DNA of 64,000 bases from Cacconaster sp045599325 (GCA_045599325.1 JAZRVT010000028.1:9541-73540), one strand, 5' to 3'. Positions 50,693-59,678 are shown, numbered from the stretch's first letter. Translations and numbers: made by a program. Notes: generated by a model from the sequence alone, not told the origin.

Positions 50693-52369
50693 ATGAAAAA
50701 AATAAATATATCTGTTGTAATGGCAGTTGTTCTTGGATGCCTTGTCTCTGTTTCTTGTGAGAAGGTTTTTGAAGAACTCGCTGTGAATCCCAATCAACAG
50801 GATGTCGGTGCATTCTATACGACACCGGACAATGTGAATGCAGGCGTCCTCGGAATCTACTCATATCTTACGACACCTCGTGCACTCGGTGTTTCAGCCA
50901 CAAGAATTATGGCCAACCGCGGTGATGAGAGCAGCGACAGAACCGATTACGGCGTACCCGGGCAATACTGCGCATCTCTCACATCTTCATGGTATACCAT
51001 TGTTGAGCCTTACAGTCTCTTCTATACGGCTGCATCGCAAGCCTGCCAGATGATTGAGGCCATACCTGATGTTAAGTTCACAAACGAGAAACTCAAGAAC
51101 GCCTACCTGGGCGAGGCCCACTTCCTTAGGGCATATGCTCACTGGTTCCTTTTCCTCAATTGGAGAAACATCTGCATTATTGATCATTTCCCGCTCTCAT
51201 CAAAGGATTATAGCCCTCAGGTAAGTCCTGAAGAGTCATGGGAATTCATCATCTCTGACCTCAAGAAGGCAAAGGATCTTCTCCCTGCAAAGGGATTCTG
51301 GACAGGGGACAACACTGGCCGTGTCACCAGCGCTTCAGCTGCTGCGCTTCTCGGCAAGGCATATCTTTATCGTTCTGGCATTGAGGCCAAGTACGGGAAC
51401 TCAACAAACAAGTATTATAGTGAGGCCGCGGCGTGCTTTGATGAAATTATTTCAGGTAAGCACGGTTCTTTCAGGCTTGTCGACAATTACGATGACAATT
51501 TCAAGATTGCAACAGAGAACAACGATGAATCTGTCCTTGAGTGGCAGTTTATAGGAGACCCTGTGAATACTGGTTTCAATCCCGGCCTGTCCAACAGCGG
51601 CGTTTGGCGTGACCCACGTGGAGTTCAGCCTCCTTCCCTTGTCTCCAACAATGCACACGTTATGCATGACTGGGTTTACAACACCTTCGTAGCTTCGCAT
51701 GACGCGGATGGCAAGACAGACTCCCGTATGTTCGGGACCCTCGTATTTGATGACAGGGCGGAAGAAATCAAAGCCAAGGATGGTGATGAGGTCAGGGTAT
51801 TTGATGGCGTCAGATTCTATGAGTATTATGGTAATGAAGGATTCGGTCTCGTCAATGCTCAGGCCGGAAAATATAAGTGCGCCTGCCGCAAGGGCCTTGA
51901 CTGGACTCTTCCTACAAAGAACCCAGGAGATAATATGTGGATGGGCAACCTTCGCGCCAATGGTGTCAACTACACTGAGATTCGCTTTGCAGACGTCCTC
52001 CTGCTATATGCAGAGGCTGTCATCTCAGGTGGCGCACAGGGTTCTCTTTCTGCAGTGCAGGCTGTCAATAAGGTGCGAGCACGCAAGAGCGTAAATATGC
52101 CAGCTCTTTCTTCTGTAGATATGAATGTCATTGAGACCGAGCGCATTCTCGAGCTTACTGGCGAGGGCCATCGCTTCTATGACCTTCTCCGCTGGGGTAA
52201 GGTTGCAGCGCGTTTCAAGGAACTTACCAGCTCCGACCCTAATTTCAAGCAGTACAATGCTTCTCAATATCTCGGATTCCAGGAGGGCAAGAACGAGTGG
52301 CTTCCTCTTCCTATCGATGAGGTTGAGGGGAATCCTTATATCACTGGAAATAACCCTGGCTGGAACTAG
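50693..52369 (+). CDS. SusD-like lipoprotein of the sialic-acid operon
   Basis: This is a 558-residue lipoprotein (lipobox S-V-S-C22) with the SusD plan: AYLGEAHFLRAYAHWFLFLNW in the N-terminal half, ASAAALLGKAYLYRSG, and FADVLLLYAEAVI plus ERILELTGEGHRFYDLLRWG in the C-terminal half. It ends in YITGNNPGWN. It binds the ligand at the surface for the SusC partner 11 bp upstream. A secreted propeller protein is encoded 9 bp downstream. Confidence 0.94.
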   Translation: MKKINISVVMAVVLGCLVSVSCEKVFEELAVNPNQQDVGAFYTTPDNVNAGVLGIYSYLTTPRALGVSATRIMANRGDESSDRTDYGVPGQYCASLTSSWYTIVEPYSLFYTAASQACQMIEAIPDVKFTNEKLKNAYLGEAHFLRAYAHWFLFLNWRNICIIDHFPLSSKDYSPQVSPEESWEFIISDLKKAKDLLPAKGFWTGDNTGRVTSASAAALLGKAYLYRSGIEAKYGNSTNKYYSEAAACFDEIISGKHGSFRLVDNYDDNFKIATENNDESVLEWQFIGDPVNTGFNPGLSNSGVWRDPRGVQPPSLVSNNAHVMHDWVYNTFVASHDADGKTDSRMFGTLVFDDRAEEIKAKDGDEVRVFDGVRFYEYYGNEGFGLVNAQAGKYKCACRKGLDWTLPTKNPGDNMWMGNLRANGVNYTEIRFADVLLLYAEAVISGGAQGSLSAVQAVNKVRARKSVNMPALSSVDMNVIETERILELTGEGHRFYDLLRWGKVAARFKELTSSDPNFKQYNASQYLGFQEGKNEWLPLPIDEVEGNPYITGNNPGWN

Positions 52370-52378
52370 TCTCTTCAT

Positions 52379-54052
52379 ATGAGAAAATTATTAATAACCT
52401 TTTTTGCAATGTCCTGTGCGGCTTTATGTGCCGCACAGACACTGCATAATGGCATTGAACTGCCAGATGAATGGCCCCCTAGACGAGCATTGCCTGCTGA
52501 GCGCGCCGAAATGCCGCTGCCATATATGCAGGACAAACCAGATGTAATTCCTATAAATGTCGGAAGGCAGCTGTTTGTTGACAATTTCCTTATCTACGAG
52601 ACAAACTTGAAGGTTGTTCCCCATACACCCGATTTCTATGAAGGAAACCCCGTGATTGAACCAGACAGGCCTTGGGAAGTGACGACTGAAGGTGCTCCGT
52701 ATTGCGCTCCGTTCAGCGATGGAATCTGGTACGATGAGCAGACAGGAATGTTCCGTATGTGGTATCTGGCCGGTGCTGACTTGCTTCACAGAGACACCAC
52801 ACGGCAGACTTTCTATACATGCTACGCGGAGTCCCGTGATGGAATTAAATGGAAGAAGAAAGAACTTGACGTGGTTCCTGGCACGAATATCACCGAGCCC
52901 AGCAACAGAGATGCTGCAACCGTATGGCTGGACAGGAATGAGAAAGATCCGGCAAAAAGATGGAAGATGTTCATTGTTGAGCGCAGGGAAAGTGATGCCC
53001 GCTGGCAGATAGTATTGAAATATTCTGAGGACGGCATTCATTGGAACAAAGGCGTGGCTCAATCAGGCGATGTTGGAGACAGGTCCACCGCATTCTACAA
53101 CCCATTTACAAATAAATGGGCCATCAGTCTAAGAGCCAGCACTCCGGTATCTTCACGTTCCCGCTTCTATATTGAGAATGAGGATCCCGAGATGCTGGTA
53201 AGCCTTACACACAGAACAAAACCAGATGCAGCAGACAAAAATATCGTATACTGGTTCACACCGGATGACAAGGAGCTTCGTCATGAGAAATATCCGGAAG
53301 TTGATCCCGGAATATACAATTTTGACGCGATCGCATATGAAAGCATAATCCTCGGCCAGTACAGTGCATGGGCAGGACCCGAGAACAGGGTTTGTGCTGC
53401 CGACGGCATCCAGAAGAGAAATGTCATCTCCCTTGGTTACAGCCGTGATGGCTTCCACTTCTACCGCCCGACTCACCAGCCTTTCATGAATGTAAATGAG
53501 ACTGACGGCGCCTGGAACTGGGGAAATATGCAATCAATCAATGGAACCCCATTGATTGTCGGCGATTCGCTGTATTTCTACTCCAGCGGCCGCCGTCTAA
53601 ACGAAATTATGTGGGACAGTTATACTTCTACCGGCCTGGCCAAGTTGCGCCGTGATGGATTCATCTCGATGACTGCCGGGAAGGATGAAGGTTATCTTGT
53701 AACAGAACCAGTTTCTTTCGATGGGGAGTATATGTTTGTGAACGTGTCTGTACCTGGGAAGAAGAGTATACTCCTGGTGGAGGTTCTGGACCGGGAAGGT
53801 AATCCCATCCCTGGATACGAAAAGAAGGATTTTGTAGCGGTCAAAAGAGTTGACTCCACAAAACTTATGATTGGGTGGAAAAACAACAGGACTCTGGCCG
53901 CACTTTCCGGACAGGCAGTCAGGTTCAAATTTTACCTGACGGGTGGTGACCTGTATGCTTTCTGGGTATCAGAATGGGATACAGGAGAAAGCCGTGGCTA
54001 TACAGCAGGAGGTGGTCCGGGCCTTAATCCTAGCGGAATAGACACGAGATAA
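52379..54052 (+). CDS. Secreted beta-propeller protein, candidate glycosidase/sialidase of unassigned family
   Basis: The 557-residue protein has a signal peptide (cleavage near CAAQ). After an RQLFVDNFLI block (about residues 63-72) it shows a propeller-like series of Asp-box-type turns: SRDGIKW, SEDGIHW and SRDGFHF, each of the S-x-D-G-x-x-(W/F) form. Conserved acidic and Arg sites are spread between them. A C-terminal beta-sandwich-like part (about 440-557) follows. I see no GH33 FRIP motif and cannot place it in a named family with confidence; GH32/43-like propellers and newer sialidase families are candidates. It sits between SusD and a sugar MFS gene in a nan operon that otherwise lacks a sialidase, so releasing sialic acid is the simplest role. 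Confidence 0.6.
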   Translation: MRKLLITFFAMSCAALCAAQTLHNGIELPDEWPPRRALPAERAEMPLPYMQDKPDVIPINVGRQLFVDNFLIYETNLKVVPHTPDFYEGNPVIEPDRPWEVTTEGAPYCAPFSDGIWYDEQTGMFRMWYLAGADLLHRDTTRQTFYTCYAESRDGIKWKKKELDVVPGTNITEPSNRDAATVWLDRNEKDPAKRWKMFIVERRESDARWQIVLKYSEDGIHWNKGVAQSGDVGDRSTAFYNPFTNKWAISLRASTPVSSRSRFYIENEDPEMLVSLTHRTKPDAADKNIVYWFTPDDKELRHEKYPEVDPGIYNFDAIAYESIILGQYSAWAGPENRVCAADGIQKRNVISLGYSRDGFHFYRPTHQPFMNVNETDGAWNWGNMQSINGTPLIVGDSLYFYSSGRRLNEIMWDSYTSTGLAKLRRDGFISMTAGKDEGYLVTEPVSFDGEYMFVNVSVPGKKSILLVEVLDREGNPIPGYEKKDFVAVKRVDSTKLMIGWKNNRTLAALSGQAVRFKFYLTGGDLYAFWVSEWDTGESRGYTAGGGPGLNPSGIDTR

Positions 54053-54092
54053 CTTTCGCACAGGCCGAGAATTATTCAACGCATACAATAAT

Positions 54093-55337
54093 ATGGGCAA
54101 GATAAAGAACCTGAAGATATACCCTTGGATTGTCGTCGGACTTCTTTGGGTGGTTGCATTGCTAAACTATATGGACAGGCAGATGCTGTCTACTATGAGG
54201 GATGCAATGCAGATTGACATTTCGGAATTGGAGTCCGCCGTCAATTTCGGACGGCTGATGGCAATTTTCCTATGGATTTATGGCTGCATAAGTCCGTTTG
54301 CTGGTGCAGTGGCGGACAGGATAAGCAGGAAATGGCTGATCATAGCATCGCTTGGAGTATGGTCCACTGTTACATTACTGATGGGGTACTGCACTACTTT
54401 CAACCAGATATACTGGCTGAGGGCCCTTATGGGCGTAAGCGAAGCATTGTATATTCCGTCTGCCCTGTCGCTCATTGCAGATTACTTCACAGGGTCAGCA
54501 AGGAGCCTTGCTGTCGGAATTCATATGACAGGATTGTATCTGGGACAGGCAGTAGGAGGTTTCGGCGCTACGCTTGCCGCCGCATACTCGTGGCAGACAA
54601 CTTTCCATTGGTTCGGCATCATAGGCGTGGCTTATGCTCTTGTGCTCACTCTGCTTCTTTTTGACAAAGAGCGTGTTGAAGAAGAACCGGAAGCCGTCAT
54701 GGAAAAGGTCAAAACGAAAGAGCCTGTCTGGAAGAGTTTTGCCGTAATCTTCTCGAATGTCTCGTTCTGGATCATAATCTTCTTCTTTGCGTCTTCATCA
54801 CTGCCAGGATGGGCAACGAAGAATTGGCTCCCTACATTATTTGCTGACAGTTTGAACGTCCCTATGGCCAAGGCCGGGCCAATTTCAACAATAACTATTG
54901 CTGCAGCCTCATTCATCGGCGTCCTGCTTGGAGGATCAATTTCTGATAAGTGGGTGAAGAGGAACCTCAAAGGACGAGTATACACCAGTGCAATCGGTCT
55001 TTCGCTAATGATTCCCGCTCTTGTTTTTATCGGTATTGGACACGGGATGTTTGCTGCGATTGGCGCTGGCGTTTTTTTCGGTATAGGTTATGGTATGTTT
55101 GACACCAACAATATGCCCATCCTCTGTCAATTCGTATCATCAAAGCATAGAGCAACTGCATATGGACTAATGAATATGGTTGGCGTATTTGCAGGTGCAA
55201 TCATTACTAAAGCTCTTGGTCAATGGGCTGACAAAGGCAACCTCGGTCTAGGATTCGCAATGATGGCGGGCATTCTTATCATTGCACTTGTCCTTCAGAT
55301 TACAGTTCTCAGACCCAAGACCGACGATATGATATGA
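54093..55337 (+). CDS. MFS transporter, probable sialic-acid permease
   Basis: This 414-residue inner-membrane protein has 12 hydrophobic helices in two halves. The MFS A-motif region appears as GAVADRISRKWLI after helix 2 and again as GGSISDKWVKR in the second half. The N-terminus VVGLLWVVALLNYMDRQMLSTMR is typical of the anion:cation symporter (hexuronate/NanT-like) branch, which carries sugar acids with protons. Position after the propeller gene and directly before an SGNH esterase (ATGA overlap) supports sialic acid as substrate, a NanT role. Confidence 0.88.
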   Translation: MGKIKNLKIYPWIVVGLLWVVALLNYMDRQMLSTMRDAMQIDISELESAVNFGRLMAIFLWIYGCISPFAGAVADRISRKWLIIASLGVWSTVTLLMGYCTTFNQIYWLRALMGVSEALYIPSALSLIADYFTGSARSLAVGIHMTGLYLGQAVGGFGATLAAAYSWQTTFHWFGIIGVAYALVLTLLLFDKERVEEEPEAVMEKVKTKEPVWKSFAVIFSNVSFWIIIFFFASSSLPGWATKNWLPTLFADSLNVPMAKAGPISTITIAAASFIGVLLGGSISDKWVKRNLKGRVYTSAIGLSLMIPALVFIGIGHGMFAAIGAGVFFGIGYGMFDTNNMPILCQFVSSKHRATAYGLMNMVGVFAGAIITKALGQWADKGNLGLGFAMMAGILIIALVLQITVLRPKTDDMI

Positions 55338-56422
55338 AAAGGTTAATTTGCTCAGCTTTTGTTCTCCTGTTTGCGATATCATTACTCGCACAGAACCCGT
55401 ATCCCGATGTTGATTACATAGATGCCCGGGGATTAACTTTGGTCGGCAAGCTGATGGCTGATACGCCTAACCCTTATCACAGGGTCGATACGGTCAAGTA
55501 TAAGGGTTTTTCCGATGTTGAAAACGAACAGGTGAGGTCATCATCAGGTTTGGCTTTGGTGTTTACAACTGATTCCCCAACATTGCATGTGCGTGCAGAC
55601 TATGGCTACAAGAACTATGACACCAAGACAATGGGCTTGGCACTTAGAGGTTTTGATCTGTACATTAAGAAAGACGGGGAATGGCTGTGGGCAAGTTCAG
55701 CATGCCCACGGCTCAATGATGAGAATACGCCGTTCTTGCTTCTCGGAGGTATGGACAGCAGCGTAAAAGAATGCCTTGTGTATTTACCTCTCTATAGTGA
55801 GCTGAATTCACTGGAGATCGGCATCGCTAAAGGTTCTTTTATCAAGCCTTCAGACAATCCTTTCCGGTACAGGATAGGTGTTTTCGGTTCAAGTTATACC
55901 CATGGTATTAGTGCGGGACGTCCAGGAATGGCTTATCCTGCCCAGCTGTCAAGGATGACTGGACTGCAGTTCCTTTCATTAGGATGCAGCGGTAACTGCA
56001 AGATGCAGGACTACTTTGCGGATGTCCTGTGCGATTCAGAGGTGGACGCTTTCCTGTTTGACACATTCTCTAATCCTGATCCGGACATGATAGCCGAACG
56101 GCTGTTCCCATTCATTGAAAAGTTGCAGAAAGCACATCCCGGGATACCGCTTATTTTCCAGCAGACTATTTACCGTGAACGGAGAAACTTCAACATTGAC
56201 GTCAACAAGAACGAACAGGCGAAGCAGGATATGGCAGAAAAGAAGATGGAAGAGGCCTGCAGGAAATATAAGGATGTCTATTTCATTCATCCAAATGCCA
56301 CATCTTCAGACCATGAGACCAGTGTTGACGGAACGCATCCTTCAGATGAAGGGTATCGCATTTGGGCAGAATCAATAAGGAAGCCTCTGAGAAAAATATT
56401 AAAGAAATACGGAATCAGATAA
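55334..56422 (+). CDS. Secreted SGNH esterase, probable sialate O-acetylesterase
   Basis: This 362-residue protein has a signal peptide ending LLAQ. An N-terminal beta-sandwich-like domain (about 25-175) precedes an SGNH hydrolase domain. The Ser is in FGSSYTHG (Ser187), the Gly block is LGCSGNCKM, the third block reads DTFSNPD in place of GxND, and the Asp-His pair is DGTHP (Asp332, His335). The G-x-S-x-x-H-G start followed by a GRPGMAYPAQLSR stretch is typical of exported carbohydrate esterases. In this operon the likely job is removing O-acetyl groups that block sialidase or lyase action, as EstA/NanS do. The start overlaps the MFS stop. Confidence 0.85.
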   Translation: MKRLICSAFVLLFAISLLAQNPYPDVDYIDARGLTLVGKLMADTPNPYHRVDTVKYKGFSDVENEQVRSSSGLALVFTTDSPTLHVRADYGYKNYDTKTMGLALRGFDLYIKKDGEWLWASSACPRLNDENTPFLLLGGMDSSVKECLVYLPLYSELNSLEIGIAKGSFIKPSDNPFRYRIGVFGSSYTHGISAGRPGMAYPAQLSRMTGLQFLSLGCSGNCKMQDYFADVLCDSEVDAFLFDTFSNPDPDMIAERLFPFIEKLQKAHPGIPLIFQQTIYRERRNFNIDVNKNEQAKQDMAEKKMEEACRKYKDVYFIHPNATSSDHETSVDGTHPSDEGYRIWAESIRKPLRKILKKYGIR

Positions 56423-56431
56423 ATCGTTACT

Positions 56432-57304
56432 ATGAGAATACCTGAATCGGAGCTGATCATCAATGGAGACGGCTCAGTATTCCATCTGCATATAAGGCCT
56501 GAACAGTTGGCAGACAAGGTGATTCTTGTTGGTGACCCGGAGAGGGTGCCTGTGTTCGAGGTTTATTTTGAATGCATAGAGGCCAGAGGCGCATCGCGTG
56601 AGTTCGTCTGGATAACAGGTGTGTATGGTGGAGTCAGAATGACTGTGCTGTCCACCGGTATCGGAACTGACAACATTGACATTGTGATGACAGAGCTTGA
56701 TGCTCTGGCTAATGTGAATTTTACAACCAGAGAGGAGCGCGCGGAGCATAAGATATTGACTATTGTCCGCCTCGGTACCTGTGGCGCTGTCCAGCCCGAC
56801 ATACCTCTGGGGTCATTTGTTCTATCACATTATTCTATAGGCTTCGACGGGCTACTGAACTGGTATGCTGACAGAAGCAGAATAACTGATCCTGATATGG
56901 AGAGATGCTTCATGAAGCATATGGCATGGCCGGATGAATTGCCGTTCCCATATTTTGTCCATGCATCAGACAAGTTGATTGATGCCTTCAAGGGAAAAAC
57001 CGTAAGAGGTATGACCATATCTTCACCGGGGTTCTATGGCCCGCAGGGCAGGGTGGTACGTCAGCAGCTGGCTATGGGCAATATGCTCAATGATATTGAG
57101 TCCTTCAGATATGGGAATTGGAAAATAACAAACTTTGAGATGGAGGGTTCGGCTATTGCCGGTTTTGCGAAGCAACTTGGACATGATGCGGTCACTGTCT
57201 GTTGCGTAATAGCCCACCGATACCTCAAGGACGTCAACACCGACTATAAGCCAAGAGTGAAGGAACTCATATCTCTTGTGCTGGACACAATATCTTCACT
57301 ATGA
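56432..57304 (+). CDS. Nucleoside phosphorylase (uridine phosphorylase-like)
   Basis: This 290-residue protein of the PNP/UDP family has the phosphate-binding VGDPERVPVF, the VLSTGIGTDNIDIVMTEL block, the RLGTCGAVQPDIPLGSFVLS strand and a late NFEMEGSAIAGFAKQLGH loop whose M-E pair binds ribose. The family splits nucleosides with phosphate into base and ribose-1-phosphate. Uridine is favoured by the adjacent cytidine deaminase gene 10 bp downstream, but purine specificity is not excluded. It lies inside the sialic-acid operon, 9 bp after the esterase gene, which is unusual. Confidence 0.85.
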   Translation: MRIPESELIINGDGSVFHLHIRPEQLADKVILVGDPERVPVFEVYFECIEARGASREFVWITGVYGGVRMTVLSTGIGTDNIDIVMTELDALANVNFTTREERAEHKILTIVRLGTCGAVQPDIPLGSFVLSHYSIGFDGLLNWYADRSRITDPDMERCFMKHMAWPDELPFPYFVHASDKLIDAFKGKTVRGMTISSPGFYGPQGRVVRQQLAMGNMLNDIESFRYGNWKITNFEMEGSAIAGFAKQLGHDAVTVCCVIAHRYLKDVNTDYKPRVKELISLVLDTISSL

Positions 57305-57314
57305 TGTTTGAAAG

Positions 57315-57785
57315 ATGAAACAGGAGAGTTATATCATTGATTATTTCCATTATGAAGGGATCGATGAATTGCCAGTAGAGGATAAGAGGCTGGCTATGGC
57401 GGCAATAGAGGCTATGGCGACTTCCTATGCACCTTATTCGCATTTCAATGTGGGCGCTGCTGTCCGGCTTGACGATGGCACAATAATACTTGGGTCCAAT
57501 CAGGAGAACATAGCTTCTCCATCGGGTTTATGCGCAGAAAGGACAGCATTGTTCACAGCAGGTTCCTTGTATCCCAAAAATGCAGTTTTGGAGATTGCGA
57601 TTGCTGGAGGCCCGAACATGACTTTGAGTGATGATGCGGTGACACCTTGTGGTGCATGCAGACAGGTTATGAATGAGACTCAAAATAGGAGTGGACATAG
57701 CATGGCCGTTTTGCTGATTGGACGTAAGGAAGTGTATAAATTCAACAATGTACAGGGACTTATGCCTTTTTCATTTGAAAAATAA
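57315..57785 (+). CDS. cdd: Cytidine deaminase
   Basis: The 156-residue protein has the zinc site of tetrameric cytidine deaminases: Cys73-Ala-Glu75 (GLCAERTAL) and Cys112-x2-Cys115 (PCGACRQVM), with the substrate block APYSHFNVGAAV near residue 40. It converts cytidine to uridine, which the phosphorylase encoded just upstream could split. It lies 4 bp before the YhcH/NanQ-like gene. Length is typical or slightly long. Confidence 0.95.
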   Translation: MKQESYIIDYFHYEGIDELPVEDKRLAMAAIEAMATSYAPYSHFNVGAAVRLDDGTIILGSNQENIASPSGLCAERTALFTAGSLYPKNAVLEIAIAGGPNMTLSDDAVTPCGACRQVMNETQNRSGHSMAVLLIGRKEVYKFNNVQGLMPFSFEK

Positions 57786-57789
57786 GGAT

Positions 57790-58200
57790 ATGATGAATAT
57801 TTATTACGAAAAAGCATTAAAGTTCATTCAGGAGAATGACATCAGTAAATTGCCGAATGGCAAGCATGTGATTGATGAGGGAAATGTTTGGGTCAATATC
57901 GTAGAGACGGATCTTCGTCCGGCTTCGGAAGCCCTGCTAGAGGCGCATGATATTTTCTTGGATATCCATGTGCCGTTTACCGGCTCTGAGAGCTATGGCG
58001 TGAAACCAAGAACCGAGTGCTTGTTTCCGAAGGGTGAGATCGATAAGGCCGATGACATTCTCTTTTTCGACGACAAGATTAAACAGGTGATAACAAAGAA
58101 AGCAGGTGAACAGACTGTCTTTATGCCGGACATGGCCCACGCTCCATTAATTGGAGAGGGGCCGATAAGAAAAGCGGTCTTCAAGGTCAGAACAGTCTGA
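57790..58200 (+). CDS. nanQ: YhcH/NanQ-family sialic-acid anomerase-like protein
   Basis: This is a 136-residue cupin-like protein of the YhcH/YjgK/YiaL family. Recognisable blocks are GNVWVNIVETD, EAHDIFLDIHVPFTGSE and MPDMAHAPLIGEGPIRKAVFKV, with the His/Glu/Asp residues of the metal site. E. coli YhcH is an N-acetylneuraminate anomerase (NanQ) that speeds formation of the open or alpha form used by the lyase. Its presence at the end of this operon strongly supports the sialic-acid assignment. ATG 57790 and 57793 are adjacent candidates; longer in-frame starts lie within cdd. The 3' end overlaps the convergent exonuclease gene by 14 bp. Confidence 0.9.
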   Translation: MMNIYYEKALKFIQENDISKLPNGKHVIDEGNVWVNIVETDLRPASEALLEAHDIFLDIHVPFTGSESYGVKPRTECLFPKGEIDKADDILFFDDKIKQVITKKAGEQTVFMPDMAHAPLIGEGPIRKAVFKVRTV

Positions 58201-58690
58201 TCGCTATGTGTGCGCAGGCTTCGGCATCTGCGAGGGCGTTGTGATGGTTCTTGAGTTCGAACCCGCAGGCAGCGGCCACTGTCTGGAGCTGGTGGTTTGG
58301 CAATGAACAGCCGAAATGGTGTCTGGAAGCGCGCAGCGTGTCCAGGAACTCATAATCCGGATAATCCATCTGGTAGACTCTGAACGCAGCCTTGAGGCAT
58401 CCCTCGTCGAATCTTGCGTTATGGGCGACAAGCGGCATCCCCTCGTCGATCATCGGCGCAATCTTCTGCCATACTTCCGGGAATACGGGCGCTCCTTCGA
58501 CGTCCTCCGGACCGAGGCCGTGCACCCGCCTGCAGAACCACTGGCAGTAATCCGGCTCCGGGTATATCAGGCTGTAGAAAGTATCCGCAATCCTGCCTCC
58601 GACGACCTTCACGGCTCCGACGGAGCAGACGCTCGAAAGCTGCTCGTTGAATGTCTCGAAGTCTATGCAGACGCCGCTGAATCCAGTCAT
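58187..58690 (-). CDS. DnaQ-like DEDDh 3'-5' exonuclease
   Basis: The 167-residue protein is a stand-alone DEDDh exonuclease. Exo I is DFETFN (Asp/Glu), Exo II is AHNARFDEGCL and Exo III is HHNALADAEACAHI with the His and last Asp. It lacks the polymerase-binding extensions of DnaQ. It resembles small exonucleases of the DNA polymerase III epsilon-like group common in Bacteroidetes, whose substrate may be DNA or RNA. It ends in convergence with nanQ, overlapping it by 14 bp. Confidence 0.9.
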   Translation of the reverse strand: MTGFSGVCIDFETFNEQLSSVCSVGAVKVVGGRIADTFYSLIYPEPDYCQWFCRRVHGLGPEDVEGAPVFPEVWQKIAPMIDEGMPLVAHNARFDEGCLKAAFRVYQMDYPDYEFLDTLRASRHHFGCSLPNHQLQTVAAACGFELKNHHNALADAEACAHIAIRLF

Positions 58691-58720
58691 AATGCAGTTT
58701 TTTATTTACTCAGCAGCGCA

Positions 58721-59548
58721 TTAGTCCGCCTGTCCGTCAAGTGCCCTGTGGAGGAAGTCGAGGATTATGCTGATGACTTCCCTGCGTTTCTTTATGATGA
58801 GGTGGTTCTCGCCTTCAACGATATGCATCTCGGAATTCCCGTAGATGGCATCGTACTTCTCGCTGCACCAGAGTGGAACGGTGCCGTCCTCTGAGCCGTG
58901 GATGATGCAGGCAGGCCCCTGATAGTTCTGTGAGACACCGTATATGTCAAGTTCCTGTGTCTGCAGGAGGTAGTTCCGCCCTAGTTTGTAGTGGCCGAAG
59001 CATCTGATGTACTCCGGCGGATCTTCCGGGTCAAAGATGTTGCCGAAGAACCGGCCTCCCCGGCAGGCCTCCTTGATGACTGCACCCGGGGCGAGGAGGA
59101 TGAGGGCATCTGGGGATGTCCCGCTGCTGCCTGCTGTCATACTGGCGATGACTCCGCCCTGTGAGTGACCGAGCAGCGAGATGCCGCTGACATAGGGGAG
59201 GGAGGCGGCATATTCCCATATCGCCTTTGCGTCGGCGAGCTCCTTTGCTATCGTCATCTCTTCCATCCGCCCCTCGCTCTTGCCGTGGCCGTTGAAGTCG
59301 AAGCGGACTGACGCTATCCCTTCTTTTGCGAGCGCCCGTGCGATACGGGGCATAGGGGGGTAGTCCTTGCTGGAGAAGATGCCGTGCATCAGGATCACCA
59401 TATGGCAGCTGTCCCTCGCGGTGTCGAATCCCTCCGGCAGCGACACCTTTACGGCCAGCCCGCCCTGCGGTCCCCTGGCTGCATACTCGCGGGCAGCCGC
59501 CGGAACCACCAGCAGCAGTGCCGCAGCAATCGTGACAAAGCGCTTCAT
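58721..59548 (-). CDS. Exported alpha/beta-hydrolase
   Basis: From ATG 59548 the protein has 275 residues with a signal peptide (MKRFVTIAAALLLVVPAAA). The hydrolase motifs are HGIFSSKD (oxyanion region), FDFNGHGKSEG, the nucleophile elbow LGHSQGGVIAS, a candidate acid in IIHGSEDGTVPL and a His in VEGENHLI. This is a serine carboxylesterase/lysophospholipase-like (Hydrolase_4) pattern. Upstream in-frame starts reach 59917 but would be read through the repeats and past the -7 box at 59576-59583, so they are rejected. Substrate unknown. Confidence 0.85.
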   Translation of the reverse strand: MKRFVTIAAALLLVVPAAAREYAARGPQGGLAVKVSLPEGFDTARDSCHMVILMHGIFSSKDYPPMPRIARALAKEGIASVRFDFNGHGKSEGRMEEMTIAKELADAKAIWEYAASLPYVSGISLLGHSQGGVIASMTAGSSGTSPDALILLAPGAVIKEACRGGRFFGNIFDPEDPPEYIRCFGHYKLGRNYLLQTQELDIYGVSQNYQGPACIIHGSEDGTVPLWCSEKYDAIYGNSEMHIVEGENHLIIKKRREVISIILDFLHRALDGQAD

Positions 59549-59575
59549 CTGACTGAAGTATTTATGCATAATACT

Positions 59576-59583
59576 CAAAGATA
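59576..59583 (-). promoter_or_regulatory. -7 box for the exported hydrolase gene
   Basis: Minus-strand TATCTTTG fully matches TAnnTTTG, 27 bp before the chosen ATG. It sets the upper limit for the start codon. Confidence 0.55.
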
Positions 59584-59610
59584 CAATTTTTACCGCAGAA
59601 TTATTCTTGC

Positions 59611-59678
59611 CCTGGCGACAAACTTGTCCTGGCGACAAACTGGCCTTGGCGACAAACCTGCCCTGGCGACAAACACCG
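59611..59678. repeat. Four tandem 17-bp repeats
   Basis: Four units of 17 bp share the core CTGGCGACAAAC (one unit has CTTGGCGACAAAC). They start at 59611, 59628, 59645 and 59662. The last 4-5 bases of each unit vary. The last unit runs straight into the left arm of the 20-bp inverted repeat. 17 is not a multiple of 3, which argues against coding sequence here. Confidence 0.9.

Noticed and set aside
59611..59678. CRISPR array
   Set aside because: The units are 17 bp head to tail with no unique spacers of 30 bp or so, and no cas genes are near.
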